From DASTRU01 sp035761045 (GTDB lineage Bacteria > Pseudomonadota > Gammaproteobacteria > Burkholderiales > Burkholderiaceae_E), in NCBI GenBank assembly GCA_035761045.1, contig DASTRU010000004.1, positions 1-6,123 on the forward strand: a stretch of 6,123 nt of DNA, in the 5' to 3' direction. Positions 1 through 6,123 of the stretch are shown in pieces. Numbering within the stretch: the first letter of the stretch is position 1; every line of letters begins with the position of its first letter. The translations under genes and the position numbers were made by a program. The notes below the pieces were generated by a model. That model did not search any database and was not told where the DNA came from. It worked only from the letters and a program-made list of their open reading frames with translations.

Positions 1-1
1 A

Positions 2-652
2 TCAACGACGAAGGCCCAACAAGGCTTGTACGAATACGACGCGGTCTCGCGTTTGCGCGATTCGCAACTCGGCGATGCGCGGGTTGAAAACATCGCGAAC
101 TACATCGTCAAGGGCGTGTTGTGGCAGGCGTTCGAGTCGGACACGCCCGTCGTGCTGCTAATCGACGAAATCGATAAAGCCGACATCGAGTTTCCCAACG
201 ACTTATTGCGTGAACTCGATCGCATGGAGTTTTATGTGTATGAGCTGCGCGAACTCATTCGCGCCAAGCATCGGCCGATCGTGTTCATCACTTCCAACAA
301 CGAGAAGGAATTACCCGACGCGTTCTTGCGTCGCTGCTTTTTTCATTACATCCGTTTTCCCGATCGCGAGACGATGGAAGGCATCGTTGACGTGCATCAC
401 CCAGGTTTACGGCGCAAGTTGCTCGGCCAAGCGCTCGATGCTTTTTATTCCTTGCGCGAGACGCCGGGACTGAAGAAAAAACCATCGACGTCGGAGCTCA
501 TCGACTGGCTCAAATTGTTGATGACGGAAGACTTACCGCCCGACGCCTTGAACGCCAAGGCACTGCCACCGCTCATCGGCGCGCTGCTTAAAAACGAACA
601 AGACGTGCAACTCGTCGAAAAACTCGCGGCCATGTCGCGAGCGATGCGTTAG
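2..652 (+). CDS. MoxR-family AAA+ ATPase (5' partial)
   Basis: C-terminal part of a MoxR-type AAA+ ATPase, a cytoplasmic ATP-driven chaperone-like enzyme that usually works with a VWA-domain partner. The frame is open to the left edge: codons before the TTG at 26 read STTKAQQG and run straight into LYEYDAVSRLRDSQLG, a conserved MoxR stretch. The TTG is therefore an internal leucine, and the true start and Walker A loop lie outside the window. Visible motifs are Walker B (VVLLIDEID, nt 149-175) followed by KADIEFPNDLLRELD, sensor 1 (PIVFITSNN, nt 275-301), and the LPDAFLRRCFFHYIRFPD segment that carries the arginine-finger region. The end has KKKPSTSELIDWLKLL and GALLKNEQD, typical of the lid. 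About 216 residues are present; the family is usually near 280, so roughly 65 are missing. It ends with TAG 21 bp before the VWA gene, which implies one operon. Family certain; subfamily and client unknown. Confidence 0.93.
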   Translation, partial: STTKAQQGLYEYDAVSRLRDSQLGDARVENIANYIVKGVLWQAFESDTPVVLLIDEIDKADIEFPNDLLRELDRMEFYVYELRELIRAKHRPIVFITSNNEKELPDAFLRRCFFHYIRFPDRETMEGIVDVHHPGLRRKLLGQALDAFYSLRETPGLKKKPSTSELIDWLKLLMTEDLPPDALNAKALPPLIGALLKNEQDVQLVEKLAAMSRAMR

Positions 653-673
653 TCGCGGCTTAATACACACATC

Positions 674-1870
674 ATGCTCGCCGGATTTTTCTTTCATCTT
701 CGCGACGCGGGTCTGAAGGTATCGATCAACGAATACCTCGCGCTGCTCGACGCGCTCGATGCGCAGGTAATCGGCCCGGGCAGCACGATGGGCGGCGCGA
801 GTTTGGAAGATTTTTATTACCTCGCGCGAACGGTGCTCGTGAAAGACGAAAGCTTTTACGACCGTTTCGATCGCGCGTTTGGCGCTTACTTCAAGGGCGT
901 GACGACGCTTGTCGATGCGCGGCCCGACATCCCACTCGAATGGCTGCTCAGACGGTCCGAGCTTGATCTCACGCCCGAGGAAAAAGCGCGCATTGAAAAG
1001 CTCGGCGGATTCGATGCGCTAATGAAACGCTTTCGCGAATTGCTCGACCAACAACATGATCGCCACGAAGGCGGCAATCGTTGGATCGGCACGGGCGGCA
1101 CGAGTCCATACGGCGCGTATGGCTACAACCCCGAGGGCATTCGGATTGGACAAGACCGATCGCGCGAGCGCCGCGCGATCAAGGTGTGGGACGAACGCGC
1201 GTTCAAGGATTACGACGACTCGGTCGAACTCGGCACGCGCAACATCAAGATCGCGCTACGCCGTTTGCGCCGGTTCGCGCGCGAGGGCTCCGAGTTGGAG
1301 CTCGATTTGGAAGACACCATTTCCTCCACCGCGCGCAATGCGGGTTGGCTCGACATCAAACTCGTGCCCGAGCGGCACAACAACGTCAAGGTATTGATGC
1401 TGCTCGATGTCGGCGGCTCGATGGACGACCATATTCGTCGCACCGAGGAGTTGTTCTCCGCCGCGAAGTCCGAGTTCAAGCATTTAGAGTTTTTTTACTT
1501 CCACAACTGCGTGTATGACTACGTGTGGAAGAACAACCGCCGCCGGCATAGCGAACGCACCGCGACCTTCGATTTACTGCATAAATACGGCGCGGATTGG
1601 AAGCTCGTCTTCGTGGGTGACGCGACGATGAGTCCCTATGAAATCATGCAAGCGCATGGCAGCGTCGAGTACGACAATGCCGAGCCCGGCCATGTATGGA
1701 TGACGCGGTTGCTCGACACGTTTCCCAAGGCGGTGTGGCTTAATCCCGAGCCCGAGGGCATTTGGCAATACCGCCAAAGCATCGACATCATTCAACGGCT
1801 GATGCATGGGCGAATGTTTCCAGTGACGATCAACGGGCTCGAACGCGCGATGCGGCAATTGGCGCGTTAG
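674..1870 (+). CDS. CoxE-like VWA-domain protein, partner of the MoxR ATPase
   Basis: A 398-residue soluble protein with no signal peptide or membrane segment. The N-terminal half (about 1-130) is helical and charged. A glycine-rich stretch at about 139-159 (GTGGTSPYGAYGYNPEGI) is, as far as I recall, a signature of this MoxR-linked family. The C-terminal half is a VWA domain of the CoxE type. Its metal-ion-dependent adhesion site (MIDAS) begins at 245 as DVGGSMD, so the usual DxSxS reads DxGxS. A second conserved acidic segment is VGDATMSPYEI at 314-324, where Asp316 is a candidate third MIDAS ligand. FHNCVYDYVWKNNRRRH (276-292) lies between them. The ATG at 674 is chosen because it opens with MLAGFFFHLRDAGLKVS, the expected family N-terminus, and sits 21 bp after the ATPase stop. 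No good Shine-Dalgarno site precedes it, so translation may be coupled to the upstream gene. The precise function is unknown; maturation or remodelling of a metalloenzyme or complex is a family-level guess. Confidence 0.92.
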   Translation: MLAGFFFHLRDAGLKVSINEYLALLDALDAQVIGPGSTMGGASLEDFYYLARTVLVKDESFYDRFDRAFGAYFKGVTTLVDARPDIPLEWLLRRSELDLTPEEKARIEKLGGFDALMKRFRELLDQQHDRHEGGNRWIGTGGTSPYGAYGYNPEGIRIGQDRSRERRAIKVWDERAFKDYDDSVELGTRNIKIALRRLRRFAREGSELELDLEDTISSTARNAGWLDIKLVPERHNNVKVLMLLDVGGSMDDHIRRTEELFSAAKSEFKHLEFFYFHNCVYDYVWKNNRRRHSERTATFDLLHKYGADWKLVFVGDATMSPYEIMQAHGSVEYDNAEPGHVWMTRLLDTFPKAVWLNPEPEGIWQYRQSIDIIQRLMHGRMFPVTINGLERAMRQLAR

Positions 1871-1888
1871 CGTTGGCAAGACGCGCCA
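1860..1888. terminator. Possible hairpin at the convergent gene ends
   Basis: An 8-bp inverted repeat, TGGCGCGT (1860-1867) and ACGCGCCA (1881-1888), flanks a 13-nt loop. It spans the stop codon of the VWA gene and the 25-bp gap before the glmM stop. The position between two convergent genes fits a shared terminator, but there is no T-run on either side, so it is not a classical intrinsic terminator. GC-rich sequence gives such repeats by chance, so this is weak. Confidence 0.3.
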
Positions 1889-1895
1889 GGTCGCG

Positions 1896-3263
1896 TTAAG
1901 CCGCCACGCTAGCGCGCATCGCGTCGGCGATACGCTCGGCGCTTGTTTTCGCTTCGTGCGCGTCCTCGGCCTCGACCATTACGCGCACCACCGGCTCGGT
2001 GCCCGATGGGCGAATCAATACGCGGCCGCGCTCGCCCAAGGCCCGCTCCACGTCGCGGGCTGTCTCCACTACGGTTGATTGCGATTTCCAGTCGAATCCC
2101 TTAGCGACCTTCACGTTAATCAACGTCTGCGGATACAGCGCGATGCCGTCGATCAATTGCGCAAGGGTGCGGCCGGTACGTTGCATGGCCGTCAACACTT
2201 GTAGCGCGGAGACCGTGCCGTCTCCCGTGGTATGGCGATCCAGGCAAATCAAATGGCCCGAGCCTTCGCCGCCGAACAACCACCCACGCGATTGCAACTC
2301 CTCCAGCACATACCGGTCGCCGACCTTGGCGCGCACGAATCCGATGCCGCGCGATTTAAACGCGTTTTCAATCGCGAGATTGGTCATCAAGGTGCCGACC
2401 ACGCCCTCGACGGGCGCGACGCGCGAATGACGGTCCATCGCAATGGCATACAGCAACTCGTCGCCGTTGTAGAGCCGGCCTTGGTTATCACAAACGATGA
2501 GGCGATCGGCGTCGCCGTCCAAAGCCAGGCCAAGATCGGCGCCTACTTCGAGCACCTTGGCGCGCAAATGCTCGGGATGCGTCGCGCCCACGCCGTCGTT
2601 GATATTGAATCCATCGGGTGACGCGCCCACTTCGGTCACGCGCGCGCCTAGCTCGTGAAACACCGCGGGACCGGTTTGGTAGGCCGCGCCGTTCGCGCAA
2701 TCGACCACGAGATGCATGCCGCGCAAATCGACGTCATGCGGGACGGTGGATTTGCAAAACTCGACATAGCGACCCGCCGCATCGTCCAACCGACGCGCGC
2801 GGCCCAGTTCGGCCGAACCGACGCATCGCATGCCGCCGGACAACTGCTTATCGAGTTGCGCTTCGATTTGCTCTTCGACCGCGTCGGGCAACTTACCGCC
2901 ATCGCGGCCAAAGGCTTTGATGCCGTTGTCTTCAAATGGGTTGTGCGAAGCCGAGATCACGATGCCGGCGGACAAACGCAATGCGCGCGTGAGGTAGGCC
3001 ACGCCTGGCGTGGGTAGCGGGCCGCACAACAGCACGTCGACGCCCGCGGCTGAAAAGCCGGCTTCCAACGCGGCTTCAAGCATGTAACCGGATAAACGCG
3101 TGTCCTTGCCAATCAACACCTGCGGGCGGCTCGACGCGCCGCTTTCCGCTTGCGCCAACACGCGTCCCGCGGCAGTACCGAGCTGCAACACGAAATCCGG
3201 CGTGATGGGCGATTCGCCCACACGCCCACGCACGCCATCGGTCCCAAAATATTTGCGCCCCAT
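1896..3263 (-). CDS. glmM: Phosphoglucosamine mutase GlmM
   Basis: Cytoplasmic enzyme that interconverts glucosamine-6-phosphate and glucosamine-1-phosphate, the step before GlmU in UDP-GlcNAc synthesis for peptidoglycan and lipopolysaccharide. The 455 residues match the family length (E. coli GlmM is 445). The four landmarks of the alpha-D-phosphohexomutase fold are present: the N-terminal KYFGTDGVRG (4-13), the phosphoserine loop ISASHNP with catalytic Ser106, the magnesium loop DGDADR (249-254), and the sugar-specificity loop GGEGSGH (331-337). The phosphate-binding loop RPSGTEP is at 418-424. The enzyme becomes active by phosphorylation of the loop serine. The ATG is supported by a strong AGAGGAGGGG Shine-Dalgarno run just upstream. 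It lies 46 bp downstream of folP on the same strand, the usual beta/gammaproteobacterial pairing, and is probably co-transcribed with it. The following gene on the other side is convergent, so glmM ends this transcription unit. No missing key residues seen. Confidence 0.98.
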   Translation of the reverse strand: MGRKYFGTDGVRGRVGESPITPDFVLQLGTAAGRVLAQAESGASSRPQVLIGKDTRLSGYMLEAALEAGFSAAGVDVLLCGPLPTPGVAYLTRALRLSAGIVISASHNPFEDNGIKAFGRDGGKLPDAVEEQIEAQLDKQLSGGMRCVGSAELGRARRLDDAAGRYVEFCKSTVPHDVDLRGMHLVVDCANGAAYQTGPAVFHELGARVTEVGASPDGFNINDGVGATHPEHLRAKVLEVGADLGLALDGDADRLIVCDNQGRLYNGDELLYAIAMDRHSRVAPVEGVVGTLMTNLAIENAFKSRGIGFVRAKVGDRYVLEELQSRGWLFGGEGSGHLICLDRHTTGDGTVSALQVLTAMQRTGRTLAQLIDGIALYPQTLINVKVAKGFDWKSQSTVVETARDVERALGERGRVLIRPSGTEPVVRVMVEAEDAHEAKTSAERIADAMRASVAA

Positions 3264-3266
3264 CTG

Positions 3267-3276
3267 CCCCTCCTCT
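3267..3276 (-). promoter_or_regulatory. Shine-Dalgarno site of glmM
   Basis: Read on the minus strand the sequence is AGAGGAGGGG, containing the full AGGAGG core five bases before the ATG at 3263. It is the strongest ribosome binding site in the window and fixes the glmM start. An A-rich run (TTAAAAAAAT, 3281-3290) precedes it and should leave the site unstructured. Confidence 0.85.
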
Positions 3277-3309
3277 CGCGATTTTTTTAATTGCCGCGAA
3301 TTCTAGAAC

Positions 3310-4173
3310 TTAAGGACCATCGGTTTCGCGAGCCGTATGAATAGCGGTCCACATGCGCAGTGCATCCACTGTTTCGCGCACGTCGTGCACGCGCAATACC
3401 TGAGCGCCTTGGGTCGCCGCATAAAGGGCCGCCGTCACGCTCGCGGCAACGCGCTCCTTGGGCGGGGAGTCGGTACGTTCGGTCCAATGCGCGATCATGC
3501 TTTTGCGCGACACGCCAATCAGCACCGGTTGCCGCGTATTTACGAAACGCCGCGTCGCACGCAGCAATGCGAGGTTATGCGATTGTGTTTTGCCAAAGCC
3601 AAAGCCCGGGTCTACGGCGATACGGGTTTGATCGATCCCACTGAATTCGCACGCTTGTACGCGTTCGGCTAGAAAATTTAGTACTTCGCTCACAACGTCG
3701 TCGTAGCGTGGTGCTTGCTGCATCGTTTTTGGCGCGCCTTGCATATGCATTAGGCATACGCCGCACTGACTTGCCGCGACGACATCAAGCGCTCCCGCAT
3801 CACGCAAGGCATAAATATCGTTGACGATGGAAGCACCCGCCTCCAACGCCTCGCGCATGGTGTCGGCTTTGTAGGTGTCGACCGAAACCGGCACGCCCAG
3901 ACGCACCGCTTCGCGAAGCACGGGCATCAGCCGCGCAAGCTCCTCCTTAAGCGGAAGCGGCTCGGCACCTGGGCGAGAACTTTCCGCACCTAAATCGAGA
4001 ATATCGGCGCCCTCGCGTACCAGTTTTTCCGCATGCTTGATCGCGCGAGTGGCATCGGCGCATAAGCCGCCGTCGGAAAACGAATCGGGCGTGAGATTGA
4101 CGATGCCCATGACCCGCGGACGCGACAGGTCGAGCGTGTAAGAGCCGCATTGCCAAAACATAGCGGGTTGCAT
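3310..4173 (-). CDS. folP: Dihydropteroate synthase FolP
   Basis: Cytoplasmic folate-pathway enzyme that joins 6-hydroxymethyl-7,8-dihydropterin pyrophosphate to p-aminobenzoate; it is the sulfonamide target. From the ATG at 4173 it has 287 residues (E. coli FolP has 282). TIM-barrel motifs in order are NLTPDSFSDGG (26-36), loop 2 GAESSRPGAEPL (62-73), VNDI (117-120), MHMQG (143-147), DPGFGFGK (188-195), GVSRKSM (220-226) and RVHDV (261-265), so the pterin, phosphate and sulfonamide-site residues are in place. Loop 2 has Ser where many enzymes have Thr (ESS for EST). The start is uncertain. ATG 4161 (283 aa) aligns best with E. coli. ATG 4173 is a compromise. ATG 4206 (298 aa) has an AAGGG upstream but lies inside the terminator-like hairpin. 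The frame is open to 4386, but that Arg-rich extension overlaps ftsH and is not credible. It lies 46 bp before glmM and about 64 bp after ftsH. Confidence 0.96.
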   Translation of the reverse strand: MQPAMFWQCGSYTLDLSRPRVMGIVNLTPDSFSDGGLCADATRAIKHAEKLVREGADILDLGAESSRPGAEPLPLKEELARLMPVLREAVRLGVPVSVDTYKADTMREALEAGASIVNDIYALRDAGALDVVAASQCGVCLMHMQGAPKTMQQAPRYDDVVSEVLNFLAERVQACEFSGIDQTRIAVDPGFGFGKTQSHNLALLRATRRFVNTRQPVLIGVSRKSMIAHWTERTDSPPKERVAASVTAALYAATQGAQVLRVHDVRETVDALRMWTAIHTARETDGP

Positions 4174-4183
4174 CAGGTGATCG

Positions 4184-4218
4184 GTCCCAAAACAAAGGGC
4201 CGGCATGAGCCGGCCCTT
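4184..4218 (-). terminator. Intrinsic terminator-like hairpin after ftsH
   Basis: A perfect 10-bp inverted repeat, AAGGGCCGGC (4195-4204) and GCCGGCCCTT (4209-4218), encloses a 4-nt loop. In the minus-strand transcript the stem is followed by TGTTTTGGG, so with the last stem bases the tail reads TTTGTTTT. It begins about 20 bases after the ftsH stop codon and precedes the likely folP starts. Stem, loop size and T-rich tail all fit a Rho-independent terminator acting on ftsH transcripts. Because folP follows on the same strand, it may be a partial terminator or attenuator. Confidence 0.75.
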
Positions 4219-4237
4219 AACAACGCAGGATGAGCGA

Positions 4238-6123
4238 TTACGCGGGTTTGGCTGCCGAGTCCTTACCCGGCTGAGCTTCGGTGCCACCGCCCGGCTTGCT
4301 CGGCGAAGTCGGCGGCGTCGGGCCGCCGCTTGGCTTCGGCGGGCGGCACGGACGACCGGCCATGATGTCGTCGATCTGCTCGGCATCGATGGTTTCGAAT
4401 TCCATCAACGCATCGACCATCGCTTCCACCTTGTCGCGGTTCTCGTTGAGCAGCCGCACCGTCAGCGCGTATTGCTCGTCGAGAATGCGGCGGATTTCGG
4501 CGTCGATCTTTTGCATCGTCGCTTCCGACGTATTCGTCGTCTTGGTGATCGAACGGCCAAGGAACACTTCGCCCTCGTTCTCCGCATACACCATCGGACC
4601 CAACGCCTCGGTCATGCCGTACCGCGTAACCATATCTCGAGCTAAATGCGTGGCGCGTTCAAAGTCGTTGCTGGCGCCGGTCGTCATTTGGTTCAAGAAC
4701 ACTTCTTCCGCCGCGCGGCCGCCGAACAACATGCTGATCTGCTCGAGCATGAATTCCTTGTCGTAGCCGTAACGGTCGCGCTCGGGCAAGGACATCGTCA
4801 CGCCCAAGGCACGGCCACGCGGAATGATGGTGACCTTATGCACCGGATCGCACTTGGGCAACAGCTTGCCGATGATCGCGTGCCCAGACTCGTGGTACGC
4901 GGTCGCGCGACGCTCGTCCTCGGGCATGACCACCGACTTGCGTTCGGCGCCCATGACGATCTTGTCCTTGGCTTTTTCGAAGTCGAGCATCTCGACCACG
5001 CGGCCGTTGCGACGCGCGGCGAACAACGCGGCTTCGTTGACCAAGTTAGCCAGATCGGCACCGGAGAAGCCCGGCGTACCGCGCGCAAGCACCGCGGGCT
5101 CGACATCAGCCGCCAACGGCACCTTGCGCATATGCACTTTCAAAATCTGCTCGCGACCGCGAATGTCGGGCAAGCTGACGACGACTTGACGGTCGAATCG
5201 GCCCGGACGCAGCAAGGCGGGGTCGAGGACGTCGGTACGGTTGGTCGCGGCGATCACGATGATGCCTTGACCGGTTTCAAAGCCGTCCATCTCGACGAGC
5301 ATTTGATTCAGCGTTTGCTCGCGCTCGTCGTTGCCGCCGCCCAAGCCCGCGCCGCGCTGACGACCGACCGCGTCGATTTCATCGATGAAGATGATGCAAG
5401 GCGCGTTTTTCTTCGCGGTCTCGAACATGTCGCGCACGCGCGCGGCGCCAACGCCGACGAACATCTCGACGAAGTCGGAGCCCGAGATCGAGAAGAACGG
5501 CACCTTGGCTTCGCCGGCAATCGCCTTGGCAAGCAGCGTCTTACCCGTTCCAGGTGGGCCGACCATCAAAACGCCACGCGGAATACGGCCGCCAAGCTTT
5601 TGGAACTTGGACGGGTCGCGCAAGAACTCAACCAGCTCGACCACGTCTTCCTTCGCCTCGTCGCAACCCGCGACGTCGGCGAAAGTGATCGAGTTATTGC
5701 TGTCGTCAAGCATTTTGGCGCGGCTTTTACCGAAGCTAAACGCTCCGCCGCGTCCGCCGCCTTGCATCTGGCGCATGAAGAAAATCCACACGCCGATCAA
5801 CAGCAGCATCGGGAACCAGCTCACGAAGATACTCATCAGCAAGCTCGGCTCTTCCTCTTGCTTGCCGTACACCTGCACGCCGTACTTCATCAAGTCGCCG
5901 ACCATCCATGAATCGCCGGGAGACGTGAGTTGAAAACGGCGATCCTCGGTCGTGGTGACCGTGAGCTGGCGCCCCTGGACGTCGACCCGCTTGATCTTGC
6001 CGGCCTTGGCGTCGTCCATGAACTGGGTATAGGAAGTCTGTTCTCCCATCGGACGTTGCCGTCCGTCGAATTGCTTGAATACGGTGAACAGTACGAGCGC
6101 GATCACCATCCAGATCGCGGCTT
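4238..6123 (-). CDS. ftsH: ATP-dependent zinc metalloprotease FtsH (5' partial)
   Basis: Inner-membrane AAA+ protease that forms hexamers and degrades misassembled membrane proteins and short-lived regulators; in E. coli these include sigma-32 and LpxC. The frame stays open past the ATG at 6109 to the right edge (codons AIW before it), and that ATG falls inside the first membrane helix. The true start therefore lies outside, about 10-20 residues further. Numbering from the 6109 Met: first membrane helix to about 10, periplasmic domain about 15-88, second helix about 89-112, Walker A GPPGTGKT (184-191), Walker B IIFIDEID (239-246), pore loop MFVGVG (216-221), second region of homology TNRTDVLDPALLRPGR (289-304), zinc site HESGH (406-410), and probable third zinc ligand Asp482 in TTGASNDFE. 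The C-terminal tail from about 585 is rich in Pro, Gly, Ser and Lys. About 627 residues are visible; E. coli FtsH has 644. Complete in all catalytic motifs. First of the ftsH-folP-glmM cluster. Confidence 0.98.
   Translation of the reverse strand, partial: AAIWMVIALVLFTVFKQFDGRQRPMGEQTSYTQFMDDAKAGKIKRVDVQGRQLTVTTTEDRRFQLTSPGDSWMVGDLMKYGVQVYGKQEEEPSLLMSIFVSWFPMLLLIGVWIFFMRQMQGGGRGGAFSFGKSRAKMLDDSNNSITFADVAGCDEAKEDVVELVEFLRDPSKFQKLGGRIPRGVLMVGPPGTGKTLLAKAIAGEAKVPFFSISGSDFVEMFVGVGAARVRDMFETAKKNAPCIIFIDEIDAVGRQRGAGLGGGNDEREQTLNQMLVEMDGFETGQGIIVIAATNRTDVLDPALLRPGRFDRQVVVSLPDIRGREQILKVHMRKVPLAADVEPAVLARGTPGFSGADLANLVNEAALFAARRNGRVVEMLDFEKAKDKIVMGAERKSVVMPEDERRATAYHESGHAIIGKLLPKCDPVHKVTIIPRGRALGVTMSLPERDRYGYDKEFMLEQISMLFGGRAAEEVFLNQMTTGASNDFERATHLARDMVTRYGMTEALGPMVYAENEGEVFLGRSITKTTNTSEATMQKIDAEIRRILDEQYALTVRLLNENRDKVEAMVDALMEFETIDAEQIDDIMAGRPCRPPKPSGGPTPPTSPSKPGGGTEAQPGKDSAAKPA

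Noticed and set aside
26..652. TTG at 26 as the start of the ATPase gene
   Set aside because: The frame is open to the left edge and the codons before it encode conserved MoxR residues (STTKAQQG); the essential Walker A loop would be missing. The gene is truncated by the window, not started here.
1056..1518. Alternative-frame open frames of 113 and 145 codons inside the VWA gene
   Set aside because: Both lie within a conserved coding region and give Arg/Ala/Ser-rich translations typical of frame-shifted GC-rich DNA.
1999..3017. Several 100-140-codon open frames opposite glmM
   Set aside because: They are antisense to a complete, motif-rich glmM, overlap one another in different frames, and show no domain signatures or ribosome binding sites.
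3298..3308. Overlapping GAATTC and TTCTAGAA palindromes after the folP stop, as an operator or cloning scar
   Set aside because: It is a short palindrome in an AT-rich spacer with no second copy nearby, and flanking sequence continues naturally on both sides; chance is the simpler reading.
4174..4386. N-terminal extension of folP to an ATG at 4386
   Set aside because: The extra residues are Arg-rich, resemble no FolP N-terminus, and are an out-of-frame reading of the ftsH 3' end and the hairpin.
4646..5911. 421-codon open frame on the plus strand opposite ftsH
   Set aside because: It is fully antisense to the well-conserved ftsH. Its translation has no recognisable motif, and its His/Arg/Ala-rich composition is what a GC-rich gene gives when read on the other strand.
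4238..6109. ATG at 6109 as the start of ftsH
   Set aside because: It falls in the middle of the first membrane helix and the frame continues to the right edge with residues that extend the helix.

Overview
This is a GC-rich chromosomal segment from a proteobacterium, most likely a betaproteobacterium or a close relative. The order ftsH-folP-glmM on the minus strand is the housekeeping arrangement typical of beta- and gammaproteobacteria. The FtsH N-terminal region and its GRPxRPPKP-type tail look beta-like from memory; no database search was possible. Almost every base is coding, no gap between genes exceeds about 65 bp, and there are no RNA genes, mobile elements or CRISPR repeats.

Left part, plus strand (1-1870): the 3' portion of a MoxR-family AAA+ ATPase gene, cut by the left edge, is followed after 21 bp by a complete gene for a CoxE-like von Willebrand factor A (VWA) protein. 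The two form a MoxR-VWA pair, an ATPase with a metal-ion-dependent adhesion site partner. Such pairs are thought to act as chaperone or maturation machines, but the client of this one cannot be read from the sequence.

Right part, minus strand (6123-1896): ftsH (membrane AAA+ zinc protease, 5' end beyond the right edge), folP (dihydropteroate synthase) and glmM (phosphoglucosamine mutase) run in that order. They link membrane protein quality control, folate synthesis and UDP-GlcNAc precursor supply. A strong terminator-like hairpin lies between ftsH and folP, so folP-glmM may be only partly co-transcribed with ftsH. glmM has a near-consensus Shine-Dalgarno site and probably follows folP on one message. 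glmM and the VWA gene converge, with 25 bp between their stop codons.

All five genes belong to recognisable families, and I found no convincing new system. The points most worth a second look are the ftsH-folP hairpin, which overlaps a possible upstream folP start, the DxGxS variant of the VWA metal site, and the unknown role of the MoxR-VWA pair.
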